Below, piece after piece: positions 12,451-23,659 of a stretch of DNA of 62,500 bases. The position numbers and the translations under genes are program-made. The notes below the pieces were generated by a model that was given only the letters and a program-made list of their open reading frames with translations, was not told the DNA's origin and did no database searches. This DNA is from Neocallimastix lanati (nom. inval.) (lineage: Eukaryota > Neocallimastigomycota > Neocallimastigomycetes > Neocallimastigales > Neocallimastigaceae), in the NCBI GenBank assembly GCA_016946835.1, contig JACVTC010000117.1:342501-405000 (forward strand), given 5' to 3'. Position 1 is the stretch's first letter. Each line of letters opens with the position of its first letter.

Positions 12451-14199
12451 TAATTAAAAATATTTAATAAAAATTTTATTGAATATATATTTTATTTATA
12501 GGATAAAAAAAGGAGATATATTTTTATTATTAAAAATTTCAATAAAGAATTATTTTTTTTTTTTTTTTTTTTTTTTTAATTCTTAATATATATATTTAAT
12601 ATTTCTTCTTTTTATTAATTAATTATTATTAAAATATTTATTGATTATTATTTATTATTTATTAAAAATTTTTTAAAAACTATTTCAAATGGCAATGACT
12701 AAAAATCATGAATCTAAGAATTTCAGAATTAATTTGATTTGTTAAATAACTATTAATAACTATTATTTCATCAATTCCTTTAATTACAATTAAACAAATG
12801 ATAAAATATGGCAGTGATAATAATAATTAAATATATATATAGATATATTAACAATTAATAAATTTATGACTAACAGCATTATTTAATTTTAATAGCAATC
12901 ATTATTTTTTTTTCTTAATTTTATATGTTCAAATATTATAAAAAAAAACAATAATAAAAAGTATTTAAAATAATAATAATTATAAAAATATTTTAGAATA
13001 TGTGAAATATATGAAAAATAACCTTCAAATGTATTGAAACATATTGTAATATAAATAATGTACAAACCATAATGTAATAGTATAAGAACATTTAATATAG
13101 AATAATTAAGTGCTAATAATTATTTATTATATATAATATCAAGTTAACATAATTATAAACCAAAAATTGCTGACTTATAGCAATTATAAAAATAATAAAA
13201 AGTAATAATTATATGTATTCATAATAAATATCAATTAAATATTTAATAATTTTATAATTTACTTGATAAACAAATCAAATATAATTTTTTTTTCATTTTT
13301 TTTAATAACACTATTGAATTTAATTTAATTTAGTATAATTTAATTTAATTTAATTTAATTTAATTTAATTTAATTTAATTAATTTATTTATTTGTTTATT
13401 TATTTAATTATTTTAGTTATTTAATTTATTACTGTTTTGGGGAGTTTTGGAAAATGTGGCGTTTCAAAATTTAATAAATAAATAATTTTAATCAACAATG
13501 TCAAATTTTAAAAATTTTTTTATTTTTATTATTCTTTTTATATTTATTTAATAAATAAAAATTATTCTTAAAAAATAAAATATTTTTGAAATTTTCATTA
13601 TATTATATTTATAAAAAAATAAACTATTATTGAAATCTATAAAAAGTATTTAGAATATAAAAAAATATTTAATAATTAAAAAGGTTTATGTTTATATATC
13701 TTAAGATAGAAAAAAAATGTTCTTTAAATATTCTTAAAAATATTCTTTAAAAAATTAATCTATATGTTAATAAATAGGATGGATAAGTTAATAAATAGGA
13801 TGGATAAAAAATTTTTTTTCTTTAAAACTTTTATTTAAATATTAATGAATACTATATTTATATATTTAATTTAAAGATCTTATAAAACTTTTAATTATTA
13901 CTATTTTTATTATATGTTTTATTAGAAACATTTATTTATAGCATAAAAGATATTAATAAAAATATAAAAATAAAAACATTTAATAGAATATTTATTTTAT
14001 AATGGTTATAAAATTAATGATATATATATAAATATTATTAATGGAAATATAAAAATAAAAATACAAATAAAAATAATAAAGTAATTATTTAGAAATATTT
14101 AGATATTTCTAATATTTTTTTAAATTATTATTTTAAAAAATATTAAAATTTTAAACATTTATGAATTTTTAATTAAGAATAATTTGTACTATTAATAAT
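11689..14199. other. AT-rich intergenic DNA
   Basis: No gene found. Includes poly(T) tracts near 11900, 12403-12444 and 12551-12577, and a pentanucleotide repeat listed separately. The 65-codon frame at 11755-11952 is A/T low complexity. Confidence 0.6.
13316..13390. repeat. (AATTT)n pentanucleotide tandem repeat
   Basis: About a dozen copies of the 5-bp unit in a row, with one interruption (TAGTATAATT) near 13331. Confidence 0.85.
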
Positions 14200-14793
14200 A
14201 ATTTTGTGGTACAAAATTATTATTAACAAATCTTTTTCTTTTGATCATTACTCTGTCATTTATTACAAATCAGTATTAATATTATTTAAGTTAAATAAGT
14301 ATTTAAACTATAATTCAACCATATCATTTCTAAGTCTTCCATTATCAATTAATTTAGATTCCAAAGTTTTGTATTTTTCAATTAACATATTAATTTCAGC
14401 AATTTTTCCTAATTCTTTTTTTTTTTTTTTTTTTTTTCAAAATTCCTACTCTTTTCCTTTTTTTTTAATCACAATGATAAAGATTCTTCTTATTTTAATT
14501 TATATATTAAACAGAGAACGAAATTTTTTTTTTAAATAAATTAATAATTATTGAAAGATTCTATATGTTATTATATGTTCTATATTGTTATAATAATTTC
14601 AAAAAAAATTTTTTAAATAATTTTTTTTTTTTTTTTAAATATTCTAAAAATTTCAAAAAATTGATCATTGTTATTTGTTTCATACTTAGTTTTACTAAAA
14701 AAATCAGTTATTCAGGATTAATAAAAGATAAGTTCAAAATCACTTCATAATAAATATTTATTATTATTATATTATATTTTATTATAATATAAT

Positions 14794-14838
<45 letters not shown>

Positions 14839-15480
14839 CTAATGTTCTATGTTCTATTATGGCGCCAAATACAATATTTAATATTTATAAAAGGAAATAT
14901 TTTTTTTTTTTTGATCTATTAGATATACCTTTTTCTATATCACAATGAAATTTTTTTGGAATAATTATAGTATTATTGATATATTTATTAGCACTTTTTT
15001 AATTTATTCAAATAACATCTTATAAGTAGCTTGTTCATTATTTTTTAATATTGAAAAAGAATTAGTATAAAAACTATTTAAATCAAGTAATGAACAATTG
15101 ATAACTAACTTTAGGTGCAATATAAAAAGTACTATTTTCAAATATATCTTCTTTATATTTTTAAAATAATTTTGTTTAGAATGGCTATTGAATGATTATT
15201 TAATTAGGATCGAATATCACAAAATTTTTATTTCTTTCTGTTTTATATTATATTGGAACATCAGGAATTTCATCAAACTTTGTTACGTCAAGAGGTAGTT
15301 TGTTTGTTTATATTTCTTGTTATGTGGGATTTAATTGTTTTATATTCAGGACATATAAATTCTATATTCTATAAGCTTTTTTAAATATGTGTTTAGGTTT
15401 AATACCCAAAGGAATTGAACTTTTTTTTTTTTAATTTCCTCCTTAATTTTTATGTTTTACAATAGATATAGATAATTCAA
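14200..15480 (-). pseudogene. decayed MULE (Mutator-like) transposase
   Basis: Reading the minus strand gives peptide pieces broken by stops and frame changes. From about 15310 down to 15060: a FDEIPDVPI piece, then KNFVIFDP, then STFYIAPKVSYQLFIT, which fits the first DDE Asp-containing block of MULE transposases (here the usual D-G-T-F has lost its Asp). At about 14960-14850: FHCDIEKGISN, which fits the second catalytic Asp block, followed by IFPFINIKYCIW, fitting the conserved C-x(n)-H region. A further helical piece at about 14430-14320 (ELGKIAEINMLIEKYK) may be the C-terminal part. Many stops and poly(T) insertions show it is dead. No terminal inverted repeats were recognised. Confidence 0.6.
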
Positions 15481-15555
15481 ATTCTTATTAAAGATGAAAG
15501 ATTTTCATTTATTTAAAGGTTTATATTTAGTATATTTATATTCTTTAGAATTATC

Positions 15556-15587
<32 letters not shown>

Positions 15588-16180
15588 GAAACCCCTCAAT
15601 TAATAAAAAAAATAAATATTATTTGTCTAATTTGAACACAGTAATATTTAGAATATTAATGTGAATTAAAAAAGTAATATTCAAAATAAAGTGTATAAAT
15701 AAATTCAGAAAAATTAGGGCTTGAGTTGATAATATGAAAGAAATTATGGTCTTCTCCTTCCTTCTTCTTCAGAGGCATTGACGAACTCCTTTCTTAATAT
15801 TATATGATTTCCGATAATTGTCCTTAACTCTTACACAAGCCTTGGAAGATAAGTATAATTTTTCAATAAAATTAGAGCACTTACCTCTAATACCTAAGTG
15901 ATGAATTTTCATTAATAAATTATAAATGGGCATTTGAGTCATACGCTTTTTTTAAGGTCCAAAAAAAAGCAAGGTATTTTTTTTTTTTTTTTTTTTAACG
16001 GCAGCAAACTTGTTTCATCTTTATTAATAAAAAGCAAGGTAGGTATCCTTATTTTCAAAATTTTTACTATAATATTAGTCATGATGCTATTATTTTCACT
16101 ATCACTCATATTAATATTCCTATTTTCTCTATACTTTTTAATATTGGACAATATATATTATATAATATTTATTGAATGAT
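15556..16180 (-). mobile_element. mosaic of R1 repeat and LINE reverse-transcriptase fragment
   Basis: Three parts read on the minus strand. About 16155-16085 matches the R1 copy at about 20460-20530 (both encode an ENRNIN...SENNSI phrase). About 16055-15785 is a LINE RT fragment: TYLAF, FLDLKKAYDS (palm motif A with its Asp), then LGIRGK..SNFIEKLYLSSKA and KKGVRQ, matching the better LINE copy at 48.1-48.4 kb. About 15780-15590 is the R1 3' tail (GEDHNFF phrase and untranslated region), followed by a poly(A) tail seen as a T run at about 15556-15583. Frames shift between the parts. It is a dead, rearranged insertion. Confidence 0.65.
15964..16041 (-). mobile_element. very short poly(A)-tailed retro-insertion with 13-bp target-site duplication
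   Basis: The 13-bp duplication AAAAAGCAAGGTA occurs at 15964-15976 and 16029-16041. Between them on the minus strand lie about 32 nt ending in AATAAA, then about 20 nt, then an A20 tail. Removing the insertion restores the LINE reading TYLAFLDLKKAYDS. It is therefore a 5'-truncated retrocopy that landed in a LINE fragment. Confidence 0.8.
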
Positions 16181-16445
16181 TGCATTAATTTTTTGTCCTA
16201 TCTGTTTATTAATGAAAATTGATAATTAACACTCATATATACAATAAATATAAATGAAGAAAACTAAAAAAAAAACATAATTTTAAACAACACATTTAGA
16301 AGAATAAATCAAAACTTTTATTTTAATTTTTAAATATAAAATAAGTTATTTATTATTTTATTAATAGATGAATATTTTTTTTTTTTATGTAATCATTATT
16401 TTTTAATATATAATAATTATAAAATTATATATAAAAAAAAAAAAA

Positions 16446-16479
<34 letters not shown>

Positions 16480-16720
16480 TTATTTTACATTTATAAACAT
16501 ATTAAATTTAATTATTATATGTATTAATAAGTATGTATTAATAAGTATGAGTAAAAATGATATATTAATATAAATGATATATGATAATAATTAATAATAA
16601 AAATATATTAATAAATTTAATATTACTTTTATAAATAGTTGATTATTTTTTTTATGTAATTACTATTTTTAATATATAATATTTATAAATAATATAAAAA
16701 AAAAAAGGGATTTTTTTTTC

Positions 16721-16759
<39 letters not shown>

Positions 16760-17367
16760 TTATTTTATATTCATAAACATATTAATTTTAATTGCTATAT
16801 TTTTAATAAGTATGAATAAAAATGATATATACTAACATATATATGATATGATAATAATTAATAATAAAAAATTATTAATAAATTTAATAATATTTAAATA
16901 GGAATATAAATAACTGTTAATCATTATATAATTATATAATAGATTAGAAATGAATAAATACATTTATTTTTTTCTTTTTTCCTTTTTTTTTTTTTTTAGT
17001 TTGATAAATATAACTTTAATTTTATGAATTATTATAAATATACGAATTTGTTGTAATTATTATTTTACTGTTAATTGTTTTAATATTATTTTCTTAATAA
17101 TAAAAATGAATTTTTTAATATTATTATTTTTAATTATTAATTTATTATTATTATTATTATTTTCTTTAAACAAAGAAATAATAATACAATTATATATAAA
17201 TTAATAATTAAATACCTTTTTTTTTTTTTTAAAAAAAAAATAAAATAATATTATGTATTCAAATAGACAAGAGAAAAAATATATTTTTATATATTTTTAT
17301 TGCGTTGAGACGGATTAATATTCAAGTGCGTAAGTTTTTTTTAATGCGATTAGTTATTAATTATTTT
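16181..17367. other. AT-rich intergenic DNA with a diverged duplicated block
   Basis: No gene found. Two blocks look related: 16360-16600 and 16620-16880. Both have the order TAATAGWTGA/TTTATGTAAT, a poly(A)-poly(T) junction, ATATTATTTTA.ATT.ATAAACATATTAA, and AATAAGTATGARTAAAAATGATATA, as a diverged direct duplication. Confidence 0.55.
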
Positions 17368-18435
17368 TTAAACTAACATGCTTTGTGAATGAACAATTTC
17401 TACTTCATTTGGTACTTCCTGTTTTGATCTTTTAACCCATAAGAAAATACCAGCAACTGCAGCAGCGATAGATCCAGTAATAACAGCTGGAGCACTACTA
17501 GTAGTATTAGTCATATCATTATCATTAGATTGATCTGCTTCAGCTTTACTATCTAAATTATCAATTGCTTTTTTATTTTCTTCTTTATCTTCATCACCAT
17601 AGTCATCAGAATCTTCATTACTTTCTTCTGCTTCTTTTAAGATATCAGTTTTACTTTCTTTAGTTTCATCTTCTTCATCTGAATTTTCATCAATAGTAAT
17701 AACTTTTGTAATGATAGTTGTTTCCTTTTCAATTGGTTTAGCTGAAGAGGTCTTTGGTTCAACTGTAATTTGTTCATCACTTAGTTTTGAGTCTTTTTCA
17801 ACTTCTTGTGAAATTTCTTCTTCTGAGGTTTCTTTTTTAGTTTCCTCTTCAGATACTTCCTTATCAGATTCTTCTTTTTCAGATTCCTCTTCTTCTTTTA
17901 ATTTAAGATCCTCTTCATCTTCTACACCACTTGTCTTATCATCTTCAGGAATGGTACTTTCAATATCAGATTCATTGCCTGATTCCTCTTCTTCTTTTGG
18001 TATAATATTCTCTTCATCTTCAGGAATGGCACTTTCAATATCAGATTCAATGTCTGATTCCTCTTCTTCTTTTGGTATAAGATCCTCTTCATCTTCAGGA
18101 ATGGCACTTTCAATATCAGATTCAATGCCTGATTCCTCTTCTTCTTTTGGTATAAGATCCTCTTCATCTTCAGGAATGGCACTTTCAATATCAGATTCAA
18201 TGCCTGATTCCTCTTCTTTTGGTATAAGATCCTTTTCATCTTCTACACTACTTGTCTTATCATCTTCAGGAATGATACTTTCAATATCAGATTCAATGCC
18301 TGATTCAATACTAGATTCAATACTATCAGTATTTAATTCAACAATGTCACTTACTTCACCATTATCAAGCTTTGCATTATTAGCAAAAGCAAAAGAAATA
18401 GCAGCAGCAAAAATTAAAGTTAATTGAAATTTCAT
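17368..18435 (-). CDS. secretory acidic repeat protein with one C-terminal membrane helix (MKFQ...WVKRSK family, member 2)
   Basis: 355 residues, single exon. Signal peptide MKFQLTLIFAAAISFAFA (about 1-19). Residues about 45-185 are acidic tandem repeats of 25 residues built on ESDIESAIPEDEEDLIPKE; the DNA repeats with a 75-bp period between about 17940 and 18290. Then come Lys/Glu/Ser-rich acidic stretches to about 310. The membrane helix (about 314-334) ends AGIFLWVKRSK, followed by a 21-residue tail. The signal start, the pre-membrane NLDSKAEADQS stretch and the membrane block match the sister proteins at 10990-11688 and 53106-53720. The extreme negative charge suggests cation or surface binding, which is speculation. 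Confidence 0.88.
   Translation of the reverse strand: MKFQLTLIFAAAISFAFANNAKLDNGEVSDIVELNTDSIESSIESGIESDIESIIPEDDKTSSVEDEKDLIPKEEESGIESDIESAIPEDEEDLIPKEEEESGIESDIESAIPEDEEDLIPKEEEESDIESDIESAIPEDEENIIPKEEEESGNESDIESTIPEDDKTSGVEDEEDLKLKEEEESEKEESDKEVSEEETKKETSEEEISQEVEKDSKLSDEQITVEPKTSSAKPIEKETTIITKVITIDENSDEEDETKESKTDILKEAEESNEDSDDYGDEDKEENKKAIDNLDSKAEADQSNDNDMTNTTSSAPAVITGSIAAAVAGIFLWVKRSKQEVPNEVEIVHSQSMLV
17940..18290 (-). repeat. 75-bp coding tandem repeat
   Basis: About four near-identical 75-bp units in the acidic domain of the protein at 17368-18435. One unit lacks a single Glu codon, and both end units are diverged. Recent expansion is likely. Confidence 0.85.
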
Positions 18436-20229
18436 TTTTTTAAAATTATTATTTTTTTATTAAAAATAAATATCTTGTATTTATTTAATTTAATTTACTG
18501 AATTTATTTTTTCTAAAAAAATATATATATTTATATATAATAAAATTACTTATTAATACTATTTTGCAATATTATTTATATTTCTTTTTACTATTATATT
18601 TATTCAAATATAAATTATTTTAAAATTTATAAATTTTTATTAATAAAATAAAAAAAATTTAAAATAAAAAAATTAAAAGAAAATTTAATAGTTTTTATAT
18701 TATATTTTTTTTAAAAAAAAAAAAAGAAAAAAGGAAAAAAATTTTTTTTAAGAAACTTCTCACCTCCTTTTTTTTTTTTTCACTTATTAATTATATTAAT
18801 AATACTAAATGACAAATTAAATTTTATTAAAAGTAAAACAAAATTAAGTTATTAATATGGTTGTTCTACAAAAAAAGAAAGAGTTTTCTTTATACCAAAT
18901 TAGGAAATAAAGAAAAAAATTTTGAACTAATGATTTTCTTTGATAAAATCATTTGAATATTAATAATAAACTAAAATACAATAAATAAATATATAAATAA
19001 ATAAATAATAAGTAAATAAGTATATATTTATATAAATAAAATTTATAATAAATTTATAATGATTTAAAATAGAAAAATAAACATATATCAATAAAAGTAA
19101 ATAAATAAATAAATAAATAAATATATAATATAATTATATATATAAAAACCATTTAAAATTTTTTTAAATATATTATTATTATTAATATATATTTCAAAAA
19201 ATGTTAAATAATTTTTTTTTTTTATTATTTTCATAAAAATATTATATTTAATATAAAAAATATTAATAAGTTTTCTTTTTATAAAAAAAAAATTTTTTCC
19301 TATATTAATTATGTATATTTCTTCTTACAGAAATATTATGTAATGCACTATAATATATTATTATATATTATTATTTATAACTAAATACAATACTGTATTT
19401 AAATTAAAATTGACAAGATCTCTAAATTAATTTATTATCTACATTTATTATTTAGACTACAATGTATGAATTTACATTTATTAATTAAAATAAAAAAAAA
19501 AGAAATTCTTAAAATGTAAATGTTTAATTTATTTTATTGGTTAAATACGGTTAAATACAATAAATGTAATATACTTAATATTTGTATATAATTAAATAAA
19601 GTATATTTTTTAAAAAAAAATGTTTCAGTTAATATTGCCACGAAATTTAAAGTATATTAAATATATTTTTAAAAAAAAATGTTATATAATGAATATATGT
19701 TTAGTTATTTACTATTACTACCTTTTTTATATAAATACATAATAATTTATATAATTATTTATTAATATAATAATTATTAATAAAATAATTATTAATATTT
19801 TAATAATTATTATTAGTGATATATTGTTTATGTTTTTAATATATATAAACAACATACATCACTAATAATATTTACGTATTATTATATTAAATAATTAATA
19901 AATACATTCATGGCATTATATATAAATTTGATAAAAAATATGTTTAGCAACATATTTGTATATTTGAATATTTATATATTTAGATATTAAATCTTTTTAA
20001 ATTATTATAGTTATATGATTAATATAATAGTTTATATTATTTATATATTATTCATATTAAAATAATATATTATATTTATTTATAATAATTATATATAATT
20101 ATTATTTTATCATATAATTAATATTATTCTTTTTCTTGTTTTGTTTTTCTTTGGTAGAAATAAATATTTGTAATAATAAAATATTAATAAAATTTATTAA
20201 TAACAAAAATACACTGATTAAACCAGCTA
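18436..20229. other. AT-rich intergenic DNA with one imperfect inverted repeat
   Basis: No gene found. A/T repeats and TAAATAAA runs. A phrase AAAGTATATTTTTAAAAAAAAATGTT is nearly duplicated near 19597 and 19652. The inverted repeat is listed separately. Confidence 0.6.
19808..19870. repeat. imperfect inverted repeat (hairpin)
   Basis: Arms at 19808-19830 and 19846-19870 pair over about 23 positions with two single-base bulges and enclose an A/T spacer. The arms include the non-trivial phrase TTAGTGAT, so this is not simple TA palindromy. It could be a fold-back or MITE-like remnant. Confidence 0.6.
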
Positions 20230-21124
20230 AAACATAAAGAATATCATATTAAAACATATATCACGTGAATATATTTATTACATATATACAAGTGATACAA
20301 AATATTTAAAGGATTACTACCTAAATTTATTTAGTATTAATGGTAGTATAAATATCTTTGTCGAAAATTTTAGACCAGTTACAGATTCTAATAGTAGTAA
20401 TGTAGTATATAGTATTAATAATAATAACAATAGAAATAATAATGCTAATAATAGTAGTATTAGTGGTAGTGAAAATAGGAATATTAATATTGGTAATAGT
20501 GAAAATAATAGTATCGTCACTAATAACGTAGTGAATAATTCAATTGGTGAAAATAGTGTTAATATTAGTAATTTTCTGAATAATGAGTGTATAAATAAAT
20601 ATGTAACCTGGTACCGATTATATAACTTCCTTCTTGATGGAAGAGATGCAGACGTTATTGATTTAAATTATAAAAAAGAATGGGATGTTTTATTTAATAA
20701 ACAAATCATTTCTGGTGATTATTTAAAAATGTCATTCTTGGTGGGATCTGTGACTCTCTTTACAGAAATTGTGCTTAGGACTAGTATTCAACAAGAATTG
20801 CTATTCCGAGAGTATAAGCGCAAACTAACCAGGATGGTCAACGTTGAAAATTCAGTAAGACAGGCTAGTTGAGCCAATGCCTCTGAAGGAGAAGATCATA
20901 ATTTCCATAATTTCTTTCAGATAGTCATTTCAAACACTAATTCTGAAAAAAAAAATATCTTTAAACAGAAATATTATAATCTGGATGTAAGGTTCGTTGC
21001 TTATGAACTTTTTTCTGAATTCATTTATACATTTTATTTATAATATTACTTTTATTTCACATTACTATTTTAAATATTATTATGTTCAAATTTGACCAAT
21101 AATATTTATTTTTTTATTAATTGC

Positions 21125-21180
<56 letters not shown>

Positions 21181-21245
21181 TATTCATGTAATTACTAAAT
21201 TAATAAATAAATAAAGTTAAACTTCACAATAATTGTAGCTGTAAA
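20230..21245 (+). mobile_element. longest R1 repeat copy: ORF 3' part, untranslated tail and poly(A) end
   Basis: An open frame runs from about 20230 to a TGA at 20870-20872 (about 210 codons, no start needed). It has an Asn/Ser-rich stretch (about 20380-20560), then an ordinary region with WYRLYNFLLDGRDADVIDLN and a helical part ending VNVENSVRQAS. After the stop the sequence still matches the copies at 45.35-45.7 kb and 15.6-15.8 kb: the GEDHNF phrase, a common 3' untranslated region, AATAAATAAAG and a short conserved end before poly(A). A T41-A14 tract (21126-21180) interrupts the tail. The element class is not certain: the 3' poly(A) and 5' truncation of other copies point to a non-LTR retroelement. 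The copy is broken. Confidence 0.6.
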
Positions 21246-21254
21246 AATAAATAT

Positions 21255-23035
21255 GGAATCTTGTTATATATATAACAATAGTGTGTGTTCTTTATAGCAA
21301 AATTCCAATAATATTTCTAATAATTTAGCCCAATACATATGTGTATTTTCATAATTTCTAAGGGTATTTTTAATTTTATTTGGCTTTTCATTTATTTTTG
21401 GGCAGTATGGAAGAGAATATACCTTTTTAATGCCATTTTCTTTACAATTATTTATTTACTTTATTGTTTTTATATTCTTTTTCTCTATTAAATTTTAATA
21501 TTTTTATTGTAGAATCTTTGAATTGATTATTTAAATAAGTAAAGAATTCTATTATATAGGTCTGGGTATATAGGTAAATTACTTTGATAAAAATGGACTA
21601 ATCTTCATGTCATATTTCAATACTTTTTCAATCTAGTTTTTCTATATGCATGATATCATTTCCTATTGTTTTTGTATTATTGAAGTTTTTTTGTTTTTAA
21701 TAGGAAATCAATTTAGACAATAAGAAAGTACTTAGATTATTTTTTATTCCTATCCCATAATTCAATTTTGCCATTTAATTATTGGAGTCATTAATGATAT
21801 AAACCCTGATTTTGAAAGGTCTACATTATTAATAAGATTTTTGTGATCATTTTTAGAAAATAAAACTTTTTCTGCTGGCATTATCAAAGAAGTCGTCACT
21901 TATGGTGTATTTCAAAGTATTTTAATTGTTATAATTATTGTAGTTTCTTGAATTTTCAAAGTAATTCAATGATTTCTTTTCTTGTTGTTGGTATTACCTC
22001 CCTTTGCTATTATAATGTTGAATTTTAATGTTATTTCTTCCGTTTTTTGAAACTAAAATGACATTCTTTTGTGAAATGTCCACTCAAATCACATGTATAA
22101 CAATAAATATTATTATCCTTCTTATTATATCTATATTTATTTTTATTATTGCTATTAAAATTAGAAAGCTTTTTGTTTAATTTTAAAGTTCTTATTCCTC
22201 TTGCAAAGGTAATAAATATTCATAGGATTATCATCTTTATCTTTTTCTTTAATACCATTTCAATTTTCTACATATGATCTTGCTAAGATAATTCTTTAAA
22301 GAGCTTCTAAGTATTCATCTGGATTACTGTTTAAGTTGAAATGAAAAATATTTTTGTAATCATTAATAAGAATGTTATATAGATAATTTAATTTCTCCTT
22401 ACTTGTAATACCTAATTCAGTTTCTTCCATTTCTGTGAAGATTTCCTTTAATTAGTCTAATTACCTTGTTTTTATTTTTTAGCTTAAACTTCTGTGTCTT
22501 TTAAGCCAGTATTCCATTATCATCATTGTTGTTACTGTATTTTCCCCTTGAGCCTTTCCATAATATGATAAACTGAAAGTAAGACGACTTGTCTTCTTTA
22601 AGTTTTTTTTGTCAATATTTTTACTAATCATTAACATCAATTTAATATCAATTTTCTCAGCCTCTTTGATAATTAGTCTTTTGGTTCTATTATCCAATAA
22701 TGGATTTAATGCATTATTGATAACAACCGCTGATATATTATTGTTAAAAGCAGGTGGTGTATTATTGTTTATAAATGCTTTTACAAAATTGCTGTTTTGA
22801 TCTGGGATTGGAAAGTTTAAGTTAGTAATAATGTCCGTAATGGTCATATTGGTGGCATCATTACGGTTTAGAATGTAAATAAAGATTTCATCATTTAAAC
22901 AACCAATAATATTATCTTTAAAAAATTTTTTATATCATACGTTTTGGCAGTATTTGAAATAAGAAACTTCCATTTGTTGAAGTTGGACTTTCCTTGAATT
23001 CTTTGGTCTTTAGTTAAAGTAGTTTCTAAAAACAA
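21255..23035 (-). pseudogene. decayed copia-type retrotransposon: gag, zinc knuckle and integrase end
   Basis: Read on the minus strand. Near 23030-22950 there is a Gag start with QGKSNFNKWKFLIS (the usual F-x-x-W pattern). At 22847-22479 a 122-codon open piece continues Gag. Near 22110-22060 the CCHC knuckle CYTCDLSGHFTKEC is intact. Near 21890-21790 there is a possible protease region. At about 21470-21255 the C-terminal part of an integrase core appears with GIKKVYSLPYCPK, followed by a W-A-K-L-L helix, but the usual N-G-x-x-E after the PY-x-P is altered. Frameshifts and stops separate the pieces, and the distance from knuckle to integrase end is far too short for a full protease plus integrase, so there are internal deletions. 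RT and RNase H are absent here. Confidence 0.7.
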
Positions 23036-23039
23036 ATAA

Positions 23040-23589
23040 CACTAAATATTTAAAAGAATTGTTAACATAATTTTATAAAACGTGAAATAAACGTTTTAAA
23101 TAAATTACATAATACATAAATATTAATACACTTTAATAAATTATATAATAAATAAATATATTAAATAATATGAATAAATAAATAGTATAATTAATATGTA
23201 ATAATCAATTATTATTATTATTATTAAGAGGGATCAATATAGAAATAATCCGTTATACACTTTAATAATAATAATAATAATTAATAGAATATTATTTCTT
23301 TTAAATCATTTGATATGTCATTATTTTTCTTTTAAAAATTATTTGTCCTTTTATGTGATAACTTTTAGGTATAAATGTATTTTAATTTTAAAATTATAAT
23401 AAAATAATATGAAAAGTGTGATTTATTTATTTTAATATATATGTTTTATTATTATTATTATTATTACTATTATTTTTTAATTTATTTTTTATTATAAAAA
23501 TATGAAATTAAACTTCCAATAAATGTATTATATTAATATGAGCTTAATTATCGAAGATATTACAAATTAATAATTATAATAATAATAAT

Positions 23590-23659
<70 letters not shown>

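Noticed and set aside
14204-14539. 111-codon plus-strand gene
   Set aside because: Low-complexity frame running through a poly(T) tract; the minus strand carries pieces consistent with the end of the MULE remnant.
17711-18427. 238-codon open frame on the plus strand over the acidic repeat gene
   Set aside because: It is the antisense of the minus-strand gene; the Ser-rich composition mirrors the Glu/Asp codons of the real protein.
20531-20872. Independent 113-residue gene
   Set aside because: There is no ATG at this start; the frame is open further upstream and belongs to the R1 repeat.
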